64,000 nucleotides of DNA from Allobosea sp. (GCA_024231975.1 JAAEQB010000012.1:434001-498000); one strand, 5' to 3'. Numbered from the stretch's first letter, positions 53,219 through 62,638 are shown. Program-made: numbers and translations. Notes: generated from the letters alone by a model not told the origin.

Positions 53219-54889
53219 CTACACCGTGATCACCAGCGCGTTCACCAGCGGCTTCTTGCCCCACTCCTCGTTGACCGCAGCGCGCACGCCGCGCTCGAGT
53301 GCGTTGCGCACCGCCTCGGGATCGCGACGCTTGCCCTTGGGCAGACCCTCGATCAGGTCCTCGACCGCATCGGCGACGATGTCGTCGAAGGGCGTACCGT
53401 CCTTGGCCGCGAGCGGCAGGCCGATCAGCGCAACCTCGGGGTCGCCGGCGAGCTCGCCCTTCTCGTCGAGGGCGACCGCGATCGAGATCACACCGGCAAA
53501 GGAGAGCTTGCGACGCTCTGGAATGGTGCGATCGAGCGCGCCGATCAGGAGCTCGCCATCCTGGTAAAGCCGCCCGTGCTGGACCTCGGTGAGCTTGCGA
53601 GCGCCGTCTTCGGCGATCGCGACGACGTCGCCATTGCCGGCGCGCAGAACATGCTTGACGCCGAGGCTGCGGGCGAAGGTCGCGTGCTCGGTCAGATGCT
53701 GGTCCTCGCCATGGGCGGGGATGGCGATCTTCGGCTTCAGCCAGCCATAGAGCCGCGCCAGCTCCTCGCGCCGAGGATGGCCGGAGACGTGCACGAGATG
53801 GGTACGGTCGGTGATGATCTCGATGCCGTCGCGCGCCAGCCGGTTGAGGATGGTGCCGACCGCCTTCTCATTGCCTGGGATGGTGCGCGAGGAGAAGATC
53901 ACCCGGTCGCCCGGCGAGAGGGCGATCTCGGGGTGATCGTCAGCGGCGATGCGCGAGAGCGCGGCGCGCGGCTCGCCCTGGCTGCCGGTCAGCAGCGCCA
54001 CGACCTTGTCGCGCGGCAGGTAGCCATAGGTGTCGACGCCGCGGAAGGCCGGGATGCCGTCGAGATAGCCGCATTCGCGGGCGACATCGATGACCCGGTC
54101 CATGGCGCGGCCGACGACGACGACCTCGCGCTGATCGGCCATCGCCGCCTCGGCCACGGCGCGCAGGCGGGCGACGTTCGAGGCGAAGGTGGTGACGGCG
54201 ACGCGGTTCGGCGCCGAGGCGACCAGCTCCTTCAGCTTGGCGGCGACGTCGGCCTCGCTCGGGCTGATGCCGTCGCGCAGGACATTGGTGGAGTCGCAGA
54301 TCAGCGCCAGCACGCCCTCCTCGCCGAGCTCGCGCAGGCGGGCCTCGTCGGTGGGCAGGCCGACGCGCGGGGTCGGGTCGATCTTCCAGTCGCCGGTGTG
54401 GACGACGAGGCCGGCGGGGGTGCGGATCGCGAGCGCGTTCGATTCCGGGATCGAGTGCGCCACCGGCACGAATTCGATGTCGAAGGGGCCGAGGGTGAAG
54501 CGCCCGCCCTGGGCGACGATATTCATCTCGACCTTGGGCGCGCCCGGCTCCGAGAGGCGCCGCGTCGCCAGCAGGCCCGCCGCGAAGCGCGTGCACCAGA
54601 CCGGAACGCGCAGCGAGGGCCAGAGCGCCGCGAGCGCGCCGATATGGTCCTCATGGGCGTGGGTGATGACGATGCCGAGCAGGTTCGCCCGGTCCTCGAT
54701 GATGTAGCTGAGGTCGGGCAGGACGATGTCGACGCCCGGCACTTCCGGCCCGGCGAAGGAGAGCCCGCAATCGACCAGGATCCATTTGCGCTTCTTTTCC
54801 GGCCCGAAGCCGTAGAGCGCGGCGTTCATGCCGATCTCGCCGAGGCCACCGAGCGGAACGAAGACGAGCTGGTCGCTGGAACGGGTCAC
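53219..54889 (-). CDS. rnj: Ribonuclease J
   Basis: RNase J is a metallo-beta-lactamase/beta-CASP nuclease that matures and degrades RNA from the 5' end. The 556-residue protein shows VPLGGLGEIGMN, the dinuclear zinc motif THAHEDH (His77, His79, Asp81, His82), VHTGDWKIDPTP, CDSTN, and beta-CASP elements including LLTGSQGEPRAALSRIA, VHVSGHPRREEL and PAHGEDQHLTEHA. The C-terminal domain continues to the end without large extension. It is upstream of the EF-G-like gene and mce. 163 bases of repeat-like sequence separate it from birA. Confidence 0.96.
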   Translation of the reverse strand: MTRSSDQLVFVPLGGLGEIGMNAALYGFGPEKKRKWILVDCGLSFAGPEVPGVDIVLPDLSYIIEDRANLLGIVITHAHEDHIGALAALWPSLRVPVWCTRFAAGLLATRRLSEPGAPKVEMNIVAQGGRFTLGPFDIEFVPVAHSIPESNALAIRTPAGLVVHTGDWKIDPTPRVGLPTDEARLRELGEEGVLALICDSTNVLRDGISPSEADVAAKLKELVASAPNRVAVTTFASNVARLRAVAEAAMADQREVVVVGRAMDRVIDVARECGYLDGIPAFRGVDTYGYLPRDKVVALLTGSQGEPRAALSRIAADDHPEIALSPGDRVIFSSRTIPGNEKAVGTILNRLARDGIEIITDRTHLVHVSGHPRREELARLYGWLKPKIAIPAHGEDQHLTEHATFARSLGVKHVLRAGNGDVVAIAEDGARKLTEVQHGRLYQDGELLIGALDRTIPERRKLSFAGVISIAVALDEKGELAGDPEVALIGLPLAAKDGTPFDDIVADAVEDLIEGLPKGKRRDPEAVRNALERGVRAAVNEEWGKKPLVNALVITV

Positions 54890-55052
54890 TGGCTATCCTG
54901 ACGCAAGGCATGAACTGAGGAATTCGGCCATTGAACCGGCCGCGATGGCACGGCCAAGGCCGCTTGTCCGGAATGACGGGCCGCATGTCCGTCGAAACGG
55001 AAACCGCTCTAGCATGCCCTCGACCCTGCCTCCATAGCGGCAGGAGCGTTCA

Positions 55053-55832
55053 TCAGCCCCGGTCCTGAGAGGCGGGCTTGGCAGCGCCAAAATAGAGGTC
55101 ACCGGCATCGATCAGCCGCCGGCCGGCTTCGGCTTCAAGTTCGAGCCGCCCGGAGGCGTCGAGGCCGAGGAAGCGGCCCGAGACCGGGCCCTCCGGCAGG
55201 CGCATGGTGATGGTCTCGCCGAGATAGGCGGCGCGCTCCAGCCAGGCGGCGCGGGTCGGGCCGAAACCACCGGGCAGCGACCAGGCCGAAAAGCGCTGAT
55301 GCCAGGCATCCGACAGGGCTGCCAGCAGGCACTCCACAGTCGCGTCCGCTGCATGCGCGGACAGGTGAGCGGCGGGATAAGGCGTGCCCTCCGGCGCAGA
55401 GGCGACGTTGACCCCGATACCGATGACGACGTTGAAGCGCCCTGCCCGGTTCTCGCCCTCCAGCAACAGGCCGGAGGTCTTGGCTCCGCCGATCAGCAGG
55501 TCATTCGGCCATTTCAGGGCGAGCGCCGGATGGGACAGCCCGGTCACCGCCGCTGCCGCATCATGCAAGGCAAGGCCGGCGACGAAGCCGAGCTGCGGCG
55601 CCAGCGCCGGCTCGCAGGGCGCGACCAGCAGGAGGCTGGCGTAGAGATTGCCGGGCGGCGAGCCCCAATGCCGCCCATGCCGGCCACGACCGGCATTCTG
55701 GCTTTTCGCGACGATCCAGAGCCGGCCCGGATCGCCTTCGCCCAGCGCCCGGCGCGCCTCCTCCATCGTGGAGGCGACCTCGTCGCGGACGATCAGGCGA
55801 TAGCCGGCGGCGCGGGCGCTTTCGCCGAGCAC
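55053..55832 (-). CDS. birA: Biotin-[acetyl-CoA-carboxylase] ligase, no DNA-binding domain
   Basis: This enzyme attaches biotin to carboxylases. The 259-residue protein has the class I catalytic core: STMEEARRA, the GRGRHGRHW biotinyl-AMP loop, GNLYASLLL, ALKWPNDLLIGGAKTSGLLLEGE and a C-terminal beta domain ending near LIDAGDLYFG. It lacks the N-terminal helix-turn-helix of E. coli BirA, so it cannot repress bio genes directly. The GTG at 55832 is the likely start, 8 bases after nuoN; no ideal ribosome-binding site is seen, so the start is uncertain. It forms the tail of the nuo operon. Confidence 0.93.
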   Translation of the reverse strand: MLGESARAAGYRLIVRDEVASTMEEARRALGEGDPGRLWIVAKSQNAGRGRHGRHWGSPPGNLYASLLLVAPCEPALAPQLGFVAGLALHDAAAAVTGLSHPALALKWPNDLLIGGAKTSGLLLEGENRAGRFNVVIGIGVNVASAPEGTPYPAAHLSAHAADATVECLLAALSDAWHQRFSAWSLPGGFGPTRAAWLERAAYLGETITMRLPEGPVSGRFLGLDASGRLELEAEAGRRLIDAGDLYFGAAKPASQDRG

Positions 55833-55840
55833 TCCAGCGC

Positions 55841-57271
55841 TCAGAACAGTGACTTCGCCGCCGCAGCAGCGGAGTCGAACAGCGGCGCGGGAAGGAGGGA
55901 CAGCACCAGGACGAACAACGCCGAGATCAGCAACACACCGCGCACACCGGCATCGCCCTTGTCGAAGGCCGGCTTGGCGTCGTCGAAATAGATCACCTTG
56001 ACGATGCGCAGATAGTAATAGGCGCCGACGACGCTGGTGATCACACCGACCACGGCAAGCACGTAGAGCTTGGCCTCGATGGCGGCAAGGAAGACGTACC
56101 ACTTCGCCCAGAAGCCGGCGAGCGGCGGGATACCGGCGAGCGAGAACATCATCATCGACATCGCAAAAGCCATCCAGCCATTGGTGCGGGACAGGCCGGC
56201 GAGCTCGCCGATCTCCTCGACCGGCTTGCCATTGCGGTTCATCATCAGGACGCAGGCGAAGGCGGCGAGCGTGGTGGCGAGATAGATCGCCATATAGGTC
56301 ATCACACCCTGGACGCCCGCCGGGGTGCCGGCGGCGAGTCCAACGAGGGCGTAGCCCATGTTCGCGATCGAGGAATAGGCGAGCAGTCGCTTGATATTGG
56401 TCTGGCCGATCGCGGCGAAGGCGCCGAGCGCCATCGAGGCGATCGCCATGAAGACGATGATCTGCTGCCAGTCATGCAGCGCGCCCGGGAAGGCGCCGAC
56501 GAAGATGCGCACGGTCATCGCCATCGCCGCCATCTTCGGCGCCGAGGCGAAGAAAGCGGCGACCGGAGTCGGGGCGCCCTCATAGACGTCCGGCGTCCAC
56601 ATATGGAACGGCACTGCCGAGATCTTGAACGCGACGCCGGCGGCGACGAAGACGAGGCCGATGATCAGGCCGATGCCGGGATGGCCGCCCTTCACTGCCT
56701 CGGCGATGCCGGCATAGCTCACCGTGCCGGTGAAGCCGTAGACCATCGAAGAGCCGTAGAGCAGCATGCCCGAGGAGAGCGCGCCGAGGACGAAGTACTT
56801 CAGGCCGGCCTCGGTCGAGCGCGGATTGTCGCGGTCGAAGGCGGCGACGACGTAGAGCGCGAGCGACTGCAGCTCCAGGCCGACATAGAGACCGATCAGG
56901 TCGCTGGCCGAGATCATCATCATCATGCCGATGGTGGCGAGGACGACGAGGATCGGGAACTCGAAGCGCATGGCGCCGTCGCGGCGCAGGAAATCGGCCG
57001 AGAGCACGATCGCGGCGGCGGCACCGATCAGCGTCAGCACCTTCATGAAGCGGCCGAAGCCGTCGGCGATGAAGGCGCCGTTGAAGGTGACGACCTTGCC
57101 CTCGCCGCGCAGGACGAGCACCAGCGCCAGAGCCAGCAGCGCGAGCGCCGCGATCTCGAGCGTGCGCGTCGAGCGCTCGCCCTGGATCGCGCCGTAGAGC
57201 ACCATGGCGATGGCGCCCAGCGCCATGACGATTTCCGGGAGCGCCGGACCGAAAGCGGGCAAGGTGGTCAT
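55841..57271 (-). CDS. nuoN: NADH-quinone oxidoreductase subunit N
   Basis: NuoN is one of three antiporter-like membrane subunits of respiratory complex I. The 476-residue protein has about 14 helices and family markers such as KYFVLGALSSGMLLYGSSMVYGFTG, FKISAVPFHMWTPDVYEGAPTPVAAFFASAPKMAAMAM and RLLAYSSIANMGYALVGLA. The conserved Lys and Glu residues in these helices carry proton pumping. It begins 10 bases after nuoM and is followed by birA. Confidence 0.97.
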   Translation of the reverse strand: MTTLPAFGPALPEIVMALGAIAMVLYGAIQGERSTRTLEIAALALLALALVLVLRGEGKVVTFNGAFIADGFGRFMKVLTLIGAAAAIVLSADFLRRDGAMRFEFPILVVLATIGMMMMISASDLIGLYVGLELQSLALYVVAAFDRDNPRSTEAGLKYFVLGALSSGMLLYGSSMVYGFTGTVSYAGIAEAVKGGHPGIGLIIGLVFVAAGVAFKISAVPFHMWTPDVYEGAPTPVAAFFASAPKMAAMAMTVRIFVGAFPGALHDWQQIIVFMAIASMALGAFAAIGQTNIKRLLAYSSIANMGYALVGLAAGTPAGVQGVMTYMAIYLATTLAAFACVLMMNRNGKPVEEIGELAGLSRTNGWMAFAMSMMMFSLAGIPPLAGFWAKWYVFLAAIEAKLYVLAVVGVITSVVGAYYYLRIVKVIYFDDAKPAFDKGDAGVRGVLLISALFVLVLSLLPAPLFDSAAAAAKSLF

Positions 57272-57281
57272 CGGAGCAGCC

Positions 57282-58796
57282 TTACTGGACTGCCAGCATC
57301 GCCGTTTTCGCGGCGGTGATGGCGGCCTGATAGTTCTTGATGAGGGCTTCGGTCGGCGCCGCGAAGGCGTCGAGGATCGTGCCGGGCGCGATGCCGTACC
57401 AGATCGTCAGTAGGACGAGCGGGACGAAGATCGCGATCTCGCGGGCGTTGAGGTCGGTGATGTCCTTGAGCTCAGGCTTCGTGAGTTCGCCGAAGACGAC
57501 GCGGCGATAGAGCCAGAGCGCATAGCCCGCCGACAGGATCACGCCGGTGGTCGCCAGGAACGCCACCCAGGGATTGGCCTTGAAGGCGCCCATCAGCGTC
57601 AGGAACTCGCCGACGAAGCCGGCGGTGCCGGGCAGGCCGACATTGGCCATGGTGAAGATCATGAACACCACCGCATAGAGCGGCATCCGGTTCACCAGGC
57701 CGCCATAGGCGGCGATCTCGCGCGTGTGCATGCGGTCGTAGATCACGCCGACGCAGAGGAAGAGCGCGCCCGAGACCAGGCCGTGGCTGACCATCTGGAA
57801 CATCGCGCCCTGGATGCCCTGCGGCGTCAGGGTGAACAGGCCCATGGTGACGAAGCCCATATGCGCCACCGAGGAGTAGGCGATCAGCTTCTTGATGTCC
57901 TCCTGCATCAGCGCCACCAGCGAGGTGTAGATGATGGCGATGACGGAGAGCGCGAAGACCAGCGGCGCGAACATCGCCGAGGCGTCCGGGAACATCGGGA
58001 TCGAGAAACGGATGAAGCCGTAGCCGCCCATCTTCAGCAGGATCGCCGCCAGGATGACGGAGCCCGCCGTCGGCGCCTCGACGTGCGCGTCGGGAAGCCA
58101 GGTATGGACCGGCCACATCGGCATCTTCACCGCGAAGGAAGCGAAGAAGGCGAGCCAGAGCCAGGGCTGCATCTGGACCGGGAACTTGTGCGCCAGCAGC
58201 GTCGGGATGTCGGTGGTGCCGGCGTTCCAGTACATCGCCATGATGGCGAGCAGCATCAGCACCGAGCCGAGCAGCGTGTAGAGGAAGAACTTGTACGACG
58301 CGTAGACCCGGCGCTTGCCGCCCCAGATGCCGATGATCAGGAACATCGGGATCAGGCCGGCTTCGAACAGCAGGTAGAACAGCACGAGGTCGAGCGCCAC
58401 GAAGACGCCGATCATCAGCGTCTCGAGGATCAGGAACGCGACCATGTATTCGCGCACCCGCTTCTCGACCGAGGTCCAGGAAGCCAGGATGCAGAACGGC
58501 ATCAGGAAGGCGGTCAGGACCACGAAGGGGAAGGAGAAGCCGTCGACGCCGAGCTTGAACTTGATGATATCCGAGACCCAGGCATGGGTCTCGACCATCT
58601 GGAAGCCGGGATTGGCCGAGTCGAAGCGACCCCAGGCGACCAGCGCCAGGATGAAGGTCGCGACCGTCGCGATCAGCGCCGCCCAGCGGGCGTTGGAGTT
58701 GACGGAAGGCTCGTCGCCGCGCTGCGCCAGGATGAAGGCGGCGCCGACCAGCGGCAGGACCAGGAGACCGGTGAGGATACCGAAGCCGAACATCAT
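57282..58796 (-). CDS. nuoM: NADH-quinone oxidoreductase subunit M
   Basis: NuoM is the second antiporter-like subunit of complex I. The 504-residue protein shows EAGLIPMFLIIGIWGGKRRVYASYKFFLYTLLGSVLML, KMPMWPVHTWLPDAHVEAPTAGSVILAAILLKMGGYGFIR and KKLIAYSSVAHMGFVTMGLF, with the glutamate and lysines of the proton channel. It is separated from nuoL by one base and from nuoN by 10, and all are on one transcript. Confidence 0.97.
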   Translation of the reverse strand: MMFGFGILTGLLVLPLVGAAFILAQRGDEPSVNSNARWAALIATVATFILALVAWGRFDSANPGFQMVETHAWVSDIIKFKLGVDGFSFPFVVLTAFLMPFCILASWTSVEKRVREYMVAFLILETLMIGVFVALDLVLFYLLFEAGLIPMFLIIGIWGGKRRVYASYKFFLYTLLGSVLMLLAIMAMYWNAGTTDIPTLLAHKFPVQMQPWLWLAFFASFAVKMPMWPVHTWLPDAHVEAPTAGSVILAAILLKMGGYGFIRFSIPMFPDASAMFAPLVFALSVIAIIYTSLVALMQEDIKKLIAYSSVAHMGFVTMGLFTLTPQGIQGAMFQMVSHGLVSGALFLCVGVIYDRMHTREIAAYGGLVNRMPLYAVVFMIFTMANVGLPGTAGFVGEFLTLMGAFKANPWVAFLATTGVILSAGYALWLYRRVVFGELTKPELKDITDLNAREIAIFVPLVLLTIWYGIAPGTILDAFAAPTEALIKNYQAAITAAKTAMLAVQ

Positions 58797-58797
58797 C

Positions 58798-60804
58798 TCA
58801 CCCGCGGGCCATGAGGTACCAGGTCACCAGCCCGGCGACGCCGATCAGCATGGCGAAGGCATAGTGGTAGACATAGCCGGTCTGCAGCCGCACGACCCGG
58901 TTGGTCACGTCGACGACACGGGCCGAGACCCCGTCCGGGCCGAAGCCGTCGATGACGGCGCCGTCGCCCTTCTTCCAGAGGAAGCGGCCGAGCCACATCG
59001 CCGGCTTCACGAACAGGAAGTCGTAGATCTCGTCGAAATACCACTTGTTGAGCAGGAACCTGTAGAGCACCGGATTGGCGGCCGCGAGCTTACCGGGCAC
59101 GTCCGGCCGCAGCACATACATGTAGAGCGCCAGCAGGAAGCCGATCAGCATCGCCACGAACGGCGACCAGACCACCCATTTCGGCACTTCGTGCATGGCG
59201 TGGAGGATGTGGTTGTCCTTGCCGGTGAACAGCGCCGTCTTCCAGAAATGCTCGTAGTCGTGGCCGATGAACGCCTCCTTGAAGACGTAGCCGGCGACGA
59301 GCGCACCGAGCGAGAGCACGGCGAGCGGGATCAGCATCGAGAGCGGGCTCTCATGCGGCGTATGGTCGTGACCGTGGCCATGATCGTCGTGGCCGTGCGC
59401 GGCGTGGGCATGATCGTCATGACCATGCGCATCATGGCCGTGGCCGCCCCAGCGCGGCGCGCCTTCGAAGGTCATGAAATAGAGGCGCCAGGAGTAGAAG
59501 GAGGTCATCAGCGCAGCGACGACCAGCAGCACGAAGGCATAGGAGCTGGCGAAGCCGCCATGCGCCACCGAGGCATAGGCGCTCTCGATGATCGCATCCT
59601 TCGAGAAGTAGCCGGCGAAGAGCGGGAAGCCGGTCAGCGCCAGCGTGCCGATCGTCATGGCGGCCGCGGTCAGCGGGATGTGTTTGCGCAGGCCGCCCAT
59701 GTTCCGCATGTCCTGCTCATGGTGCATCGCATGGATGACAGAGCCGGCGCCGAGGAACAGAAGTGCCTTGAAGAAGGCGTGGGTGAACAGGTGGAAGATG
59801 CCGGCCGAATAGGCGCCGACACCCATCGCCACGAACATGTAGCCGAGCTGCGAGCAGGTCGAATAGGCGATGACGCGCTTGATGTCGTTCTGCACCAGGC
59901 CGACGGTCGCGGCGAAGAAGGCGGTGGTCGCGCCGATGACGACGACGACGGTCAGCGCAACCGGGGCGTATTCGAAGATCGGCGACAGGCGCGCCACCAT
60001 GAAGACGCCGGCGGTGACCATGGTCGCGGCATGGATCAGCGCCGAGACCGGGGTCGGGCCTTCCATCGCGTCCGGCAGCCAGGTGTGCAGCATGAACTGC
60101 GCCGACTTGCCCATGGCGCCCATGAAAAGCAGCAGGCAGGTCAGCGTCAGCGCGTTCCAGTCATAGCCGAGGAAGCGGAAGCTGCGCTCCGTCAGGCCGG
60201 CGATCTGCGGGAAGATGCTGTCGAAGGCGACCGAGCCGGTCAGCACGAAGACCAGGAAGATGCCGAGCAGGAAGCCGAAATCGCCAACGCGGTTGACGAC
60301 GAAGGCCTTGATCGCCGCGGCGTTGGCCGAGGGCTTCTGGTACCAGAAGCCGATCAGCAGATAGGAGGCGAGACCGACGCCTTCCCAGCCGAAGAACATC
60401 TGCACCAGGTTGTCGGCCGTCACCAGCATCAGCATGGCGAAGGTGAACAGCGACAGATAGGCGAAGAAGCGCGGCCGCGACGGGTCCTCGTGCATGTACC
60501 CGATCGAGTAGAGGTGCACGAGCGAGGAGACGGTGTTGACGACGACCAGCATGACCGCGGTCAGCGTGTCGATGCGGAAGGCCCAGTCGACGCGCAAGTC
60601 CGCCGAGGCCAGCCAGGTCGCGACCTGGACGCGGGTCGTACCGGAGCCGAAGCCGACCTGGACAAAGGCGACCCAGGACAAGGCCGCCGAGATCAGCAGC
60701 AGCGTGGTGGTGACGATCTCCGAAGCGCGCGCACCGATCAGCCGGCCGAAGAGGCCGGCGATCAGGAAGCCGATCAGGGGGAGGAAGACGATCGCTTGAT
60801 ACAT
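58798..60804 (-). CDS. nuoL: NADH-quinone oxidoreductase subunit L
   Basis: NuoL is the distal antiporter-like subunit with the long lateral helix of complex I. The 668-residue protein has the markers LFTFAMLMLVTADNLVQMFFGWEGVGLASYLLIGFWYQ, KSAQFMLHTWLPDAMEGPTPVSALIHAATMVTAGVFMVAR and RVIAYSTCSQLGYMFVAMGVGAY. A loop near residues 455-485, encoded around 59350-59450, holds about 13 histidines spaced with Gly, Asp and Ala, an insertion absent from E. coli NuoL. It follows nuoK by 26 bases. Confidence 0.97.
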   Translation of the reverse strand: MYQAIVFLPLIGFLIAGLFGRLIGARASEIVTTTLLLISAALSWVAFVQVGFGSGTTRVQVATWLASADLRVDWAFRIDTLTAVMLVVVNTVSSLVHLYSIGYMHEDPSRPRFFAYLSLFTFAMLMLVTADNLVQMFFGWEGVGLASYLLIGFWYQKPSANAAAIKAFVVNRVGDFGFLLGIFLVFVLTGSVAFDSIFPQIAGLTERSFRFLGYDWNALTLTCLLLFMGAMGKSAQFMLHTWLPDAMEGPTPVSALIHAATMVTAGVFMVARLSPIFEYAPVALTVVVVIGATTAFFAATVGLVQNDIKRVIAYSTCSQLGYMFVAMGVGAYSAGIFHLFTHAFFKALLFLGAGSVIHAMHHEQDMRNMGGLRKHIPLTAAAMTIGTLALTGFPLFAGYFSKDAIIESAYASVAHGGFASSYAFVLLVVAALMTSFYSWRLYFMTFEGAPRWGGHGHDAHGHDDHAHAAHGHDDHGHGHDHTPHESPLSMLIPLAVLSLGALVAGYVFKEAFIGHDYEHFWKTALFTGKDNHILHAMHEVPKWVVWSPFVAMLIGFLLALYMYVLRPDVPGKLAAANPVLYRFLLNKWYFDEIYDFLFVKPAMWLGRFLWKKGDGAVIDGFGPDGVSARVVDVTNRVVRLQTGYVYHYAFAMLIGVAGLVTWYLMARG

Positions 60805-60830
60805 GGCAGGTTACGGGCGCGTTTCCGCGC

Positions 60831-61139
60831 TCAGCCTTTCATCATGTTGATGTCTTCCACCGCGATCGTGCCGCGGTTGCGGAAGTAGACGACGAGAATG
60901 GCGAGCCCGATCGCGGCCTCGGCGGCGGCAACGGTCAGCACCAGCATGGCGAAGACCTGGCCGACGATGTCGTTCAGGAAGCTCGAGAAGGCGACGAAGT
61001 TCAGGTTGACCGAGAGCAGGATCAGCTCGATCGACATCAGGATGACGATGACGTTCTTGCGGTTGATGAAGATGCCGAGCACGCCGAGCGTGAACAGGAT
61101 CGCGGCGACCGCGAGGTAAGAACCAAGCCCGACCATCAC
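60831..61139 (-). CDS. nuoK: NADH-quinone oxidoreductase subunit K
   Basis: NuoK is a small three-helix subunit at the proximal membrane arm of complex I. The 102-residue protein reads LGSYLAVAAILFTLGVLGIFINRKNVIVILMSIELILLSVNLNFVAFS, with the essential Glu in the second helix (SIEL), and LVLTVAAAEAAIGLAILVVYFRNRGTI with the third-helix Glu. Its ATG overlaps the nuoJ stop by four bases (ATGA). Confidence 0.97.
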   Translation of the reverse strand: MMVGLGSYLAVAAILFTLGVLGIFINRKNVIVILMSIELILLSVNLNFVAFSSFLNDIVGQVFAMLVLTVAAAEAAIGLAILVVYFRNRGTIAVEDINMMKG

Positions 61140-61759
61140 GCCATCTCCTCGGGAACGCCGGCGCGCGAAGGCACCTGCTTCACATCCATCGCCGCTTCCT
61201 TGGTGCGGGCGTTCTGCGTCGGGATATCCTGGCGCTTGATGCCCTTGCGGTCGCGCAGCGTCAGCACGATCGCGCCGATCATCGCGACCAGCAGCACGAG
61301 GCCGGCCGCCTGGAAGTAGTAGATGTACTTCGTATAGAGCACCTGGCCGAGCGCGGCCGTGTTGGTGACGTTGGCGGGGATCGCCGCAACGGGCGCGCGC
61401 ACGATCTGCGGGTCGATCACCCAGGCGCCGACGACCAGCAGCAATTCGACCGCGAAGATCAGGCCGATCAGGCCGCCGATCGGCAGGTATTGCAGGAAGC
61501 CCTGGCGCAGCTCGGCGAAATCGACGTCGAGCATCATCACCACGAAGAGGAAGAGCACCGCGACGGCGCCGACATAGACGACGACAAGCAGCATCGCCAG
61601 GAACTCGGCCCCGAGCAGCAGGAACAGGCCCGCCGCGTTGACGAAGGCGAGGATCAGGAACAACACCGAATGCACCGGGTTGCGCGCCGAAATCACCATC
61701 AGCGCCGAGGCGATGGTGACGCCTGAGAAGAGATAGAAGAAAGCCGCTGCGGCATTCAT
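61136..61759 (-). CDS. nuoJ: NADH-quinone oxidoreductase subunit J
   Basis: NuoJ is a five-helix subunit next to the quinone channel. The 207-residue protein begins MNAAAAFFYLFSGVTIASALMVISARNPVHSVLFLILAFVNAAGLFLLLGAEFLAMLLVVVYVGAVAVLFLFVVMMLD, which contains the conserved VYVGAVAVLFLFVVMMLD segment. A hydrophilic tail of about 35 residues closes the protein. The ATG at 61759 is chosen because the longer frame upstream reads through non-conserved, Arg-rich sequence. A 129-base gap precedes it after nuoI. Confidence 0.96.
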   Translation of the reverse strand: MNAAAAFFYLFSGVTIASALMVISARNPVHSVLFLILAFVNAAGLFLLLGAEFLAMLLVVVYVGAVAVLFLFVVMMLDVDFAELRQGFLQYLPIGGLIGLIFAVELLLVVGAWVIDPQIVRAPVAAIPANVTNTAALGQVLYTKYIYYFQAAGLVLLVAMIGAIVLTLRDRKGIKRQDIPTQNARTKEAAMDVKQVPSRAGVPEEMA

Positions 61760-61888
61760 CTTCGCCAGCCTTTCCGCCCTTGCGGGCGGCCCTCGTTTCA
61801 TCAAGCGGCGGGCCCGAGTCCCGCCGCAGTTTGGAGCGTCTATAGTCAGGCCCGCCAGACGCGACAACCGCGCGACGGGCCGCAGTCC

Positions 61889-62377
61889 TCAGCGATACGG
61901 CGCATCCATCGCGATGTTGCGCGCGATCTCGCGTTCCCAGCGGGCGCCGTTATCGAGCAGCTTGTCCTTGTCATAGAACAGCTCCTCGCGCGTCTCGGTG
62001 GCGAACTCGAAATTCGGCCCCTCGACGATGGCGTCGACCGGGCAGGCCTCCTGGCAGAAGCCGCAATAGATGCACTTGGTCATGTCGATGTCGTAGCGCG
62101 TCGTACGGCGAGTGCCGTCATTGCGGCGCGGGCCGGCCTCGATCGTGATCGCCTGCGCCGGGCAGATCGCCTCGCAGAGCTTGCAGGCGATGCAGCGTTC
62201 CTCGCCGTTCGGATAGCGGCGCAGCGCGTGCTCGCCCCGGAAGCGCGGCGAGAGCACGCCCTTCTCGAAGGGGTAGTTCAGCGTCGCCTTCGGCTTGAAG
62301 AAGTAGCGCATCGACAAGGCGAACGCGCCGACGAACTCCTTGAGGAGCAGTCCCTTGGCGGCTTGCGCGAGTGACAT
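61889..62377 (-). CDS. nuoI: NADH-quinone oxidoreductase subunit I
   Basis: NuoI carries the two [4Fe-4S] clusters (N6a and N6b) that pass electrons toward the quinone site. The 162-residue protein has both ferredoxin motifs intact: Cys62, 65, 68, 72 (CIACKLCEAICP) and Cys102, 105, 108, 112 (CIYCGFCQEACP). An amphipathic N-terminal stretch attaches it to the membrane arm. It follows the small membrane protein gene by 21 bases. Confidence 0.97.
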   Translation of the reverse strand: MSLAQAAKGLLLKEFVGAFALSMRYFFKPKATLNYPFEKGVLSPRFRGEHALRRYPNGEERCIACKLCEAICPAQAITIEAGPRRNDGTRRTTRYDIDMTKCIYCGFCQEACPVDAIVEGPNFEFATETREELFYDKDKLLDNGARWEREIARNIAMDAPYR

Positions 62378-62398
62378 CCGTCTCGTCCTTCTCTCGTC

Positions 62399-62638
62399 TC
62401 AGCCGAACAAAGTCCGGCCGATCAGGTAACCGACGATGGGCAAACCGCCCACCGACACCACCAGCACCGCCGCCTTGAGCAGGCGGATGCGCCGTTCGTA
62501 ATCGTCCTTCTCGGCCTGCGTCTGGGAGCTGTCGGTGCGGCGCAATGCGCCGACCACAACGCCTGTGACGAGCCGATACTCAATCAGGCCGACGACGAAG
62601 CCGATCAGGGCTCCGATCAGTCCGGCCTGCCCCGCCAT
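62399..62638 (-). CDS. Small two-helix membrane protein inside the nuo operon
   Basis: A 79-residue protein between nuoH and nuoI. The ATG at 62638 shares one base with the nuoH stop (TGATG), so it is translated from the nuo mRNA by coupling; a TTG at 62656 is a less likely start. Two membrane helices (AGLIGALIGFVVGLIEYRLVTGVVVG and AAVLVVSVGGLPIVGYLIGRTLFG) flank a polar charged loop (RRTDSSQTQAEKDDYERRIR). It matches no standard complex I subunit. It may be a lineage-specific accessory subunit or assembly factor, or a passenger. I do not recognise the family. Confidence 0.8.
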   Translation of the reverse strand: MAGQAGLIGALIGFVVGLIEYRLVTGVVVGALRRTDSSQTQAEKDDYERRIRLLKAAVLVVSVGGLPIVGYLIGRTLFG

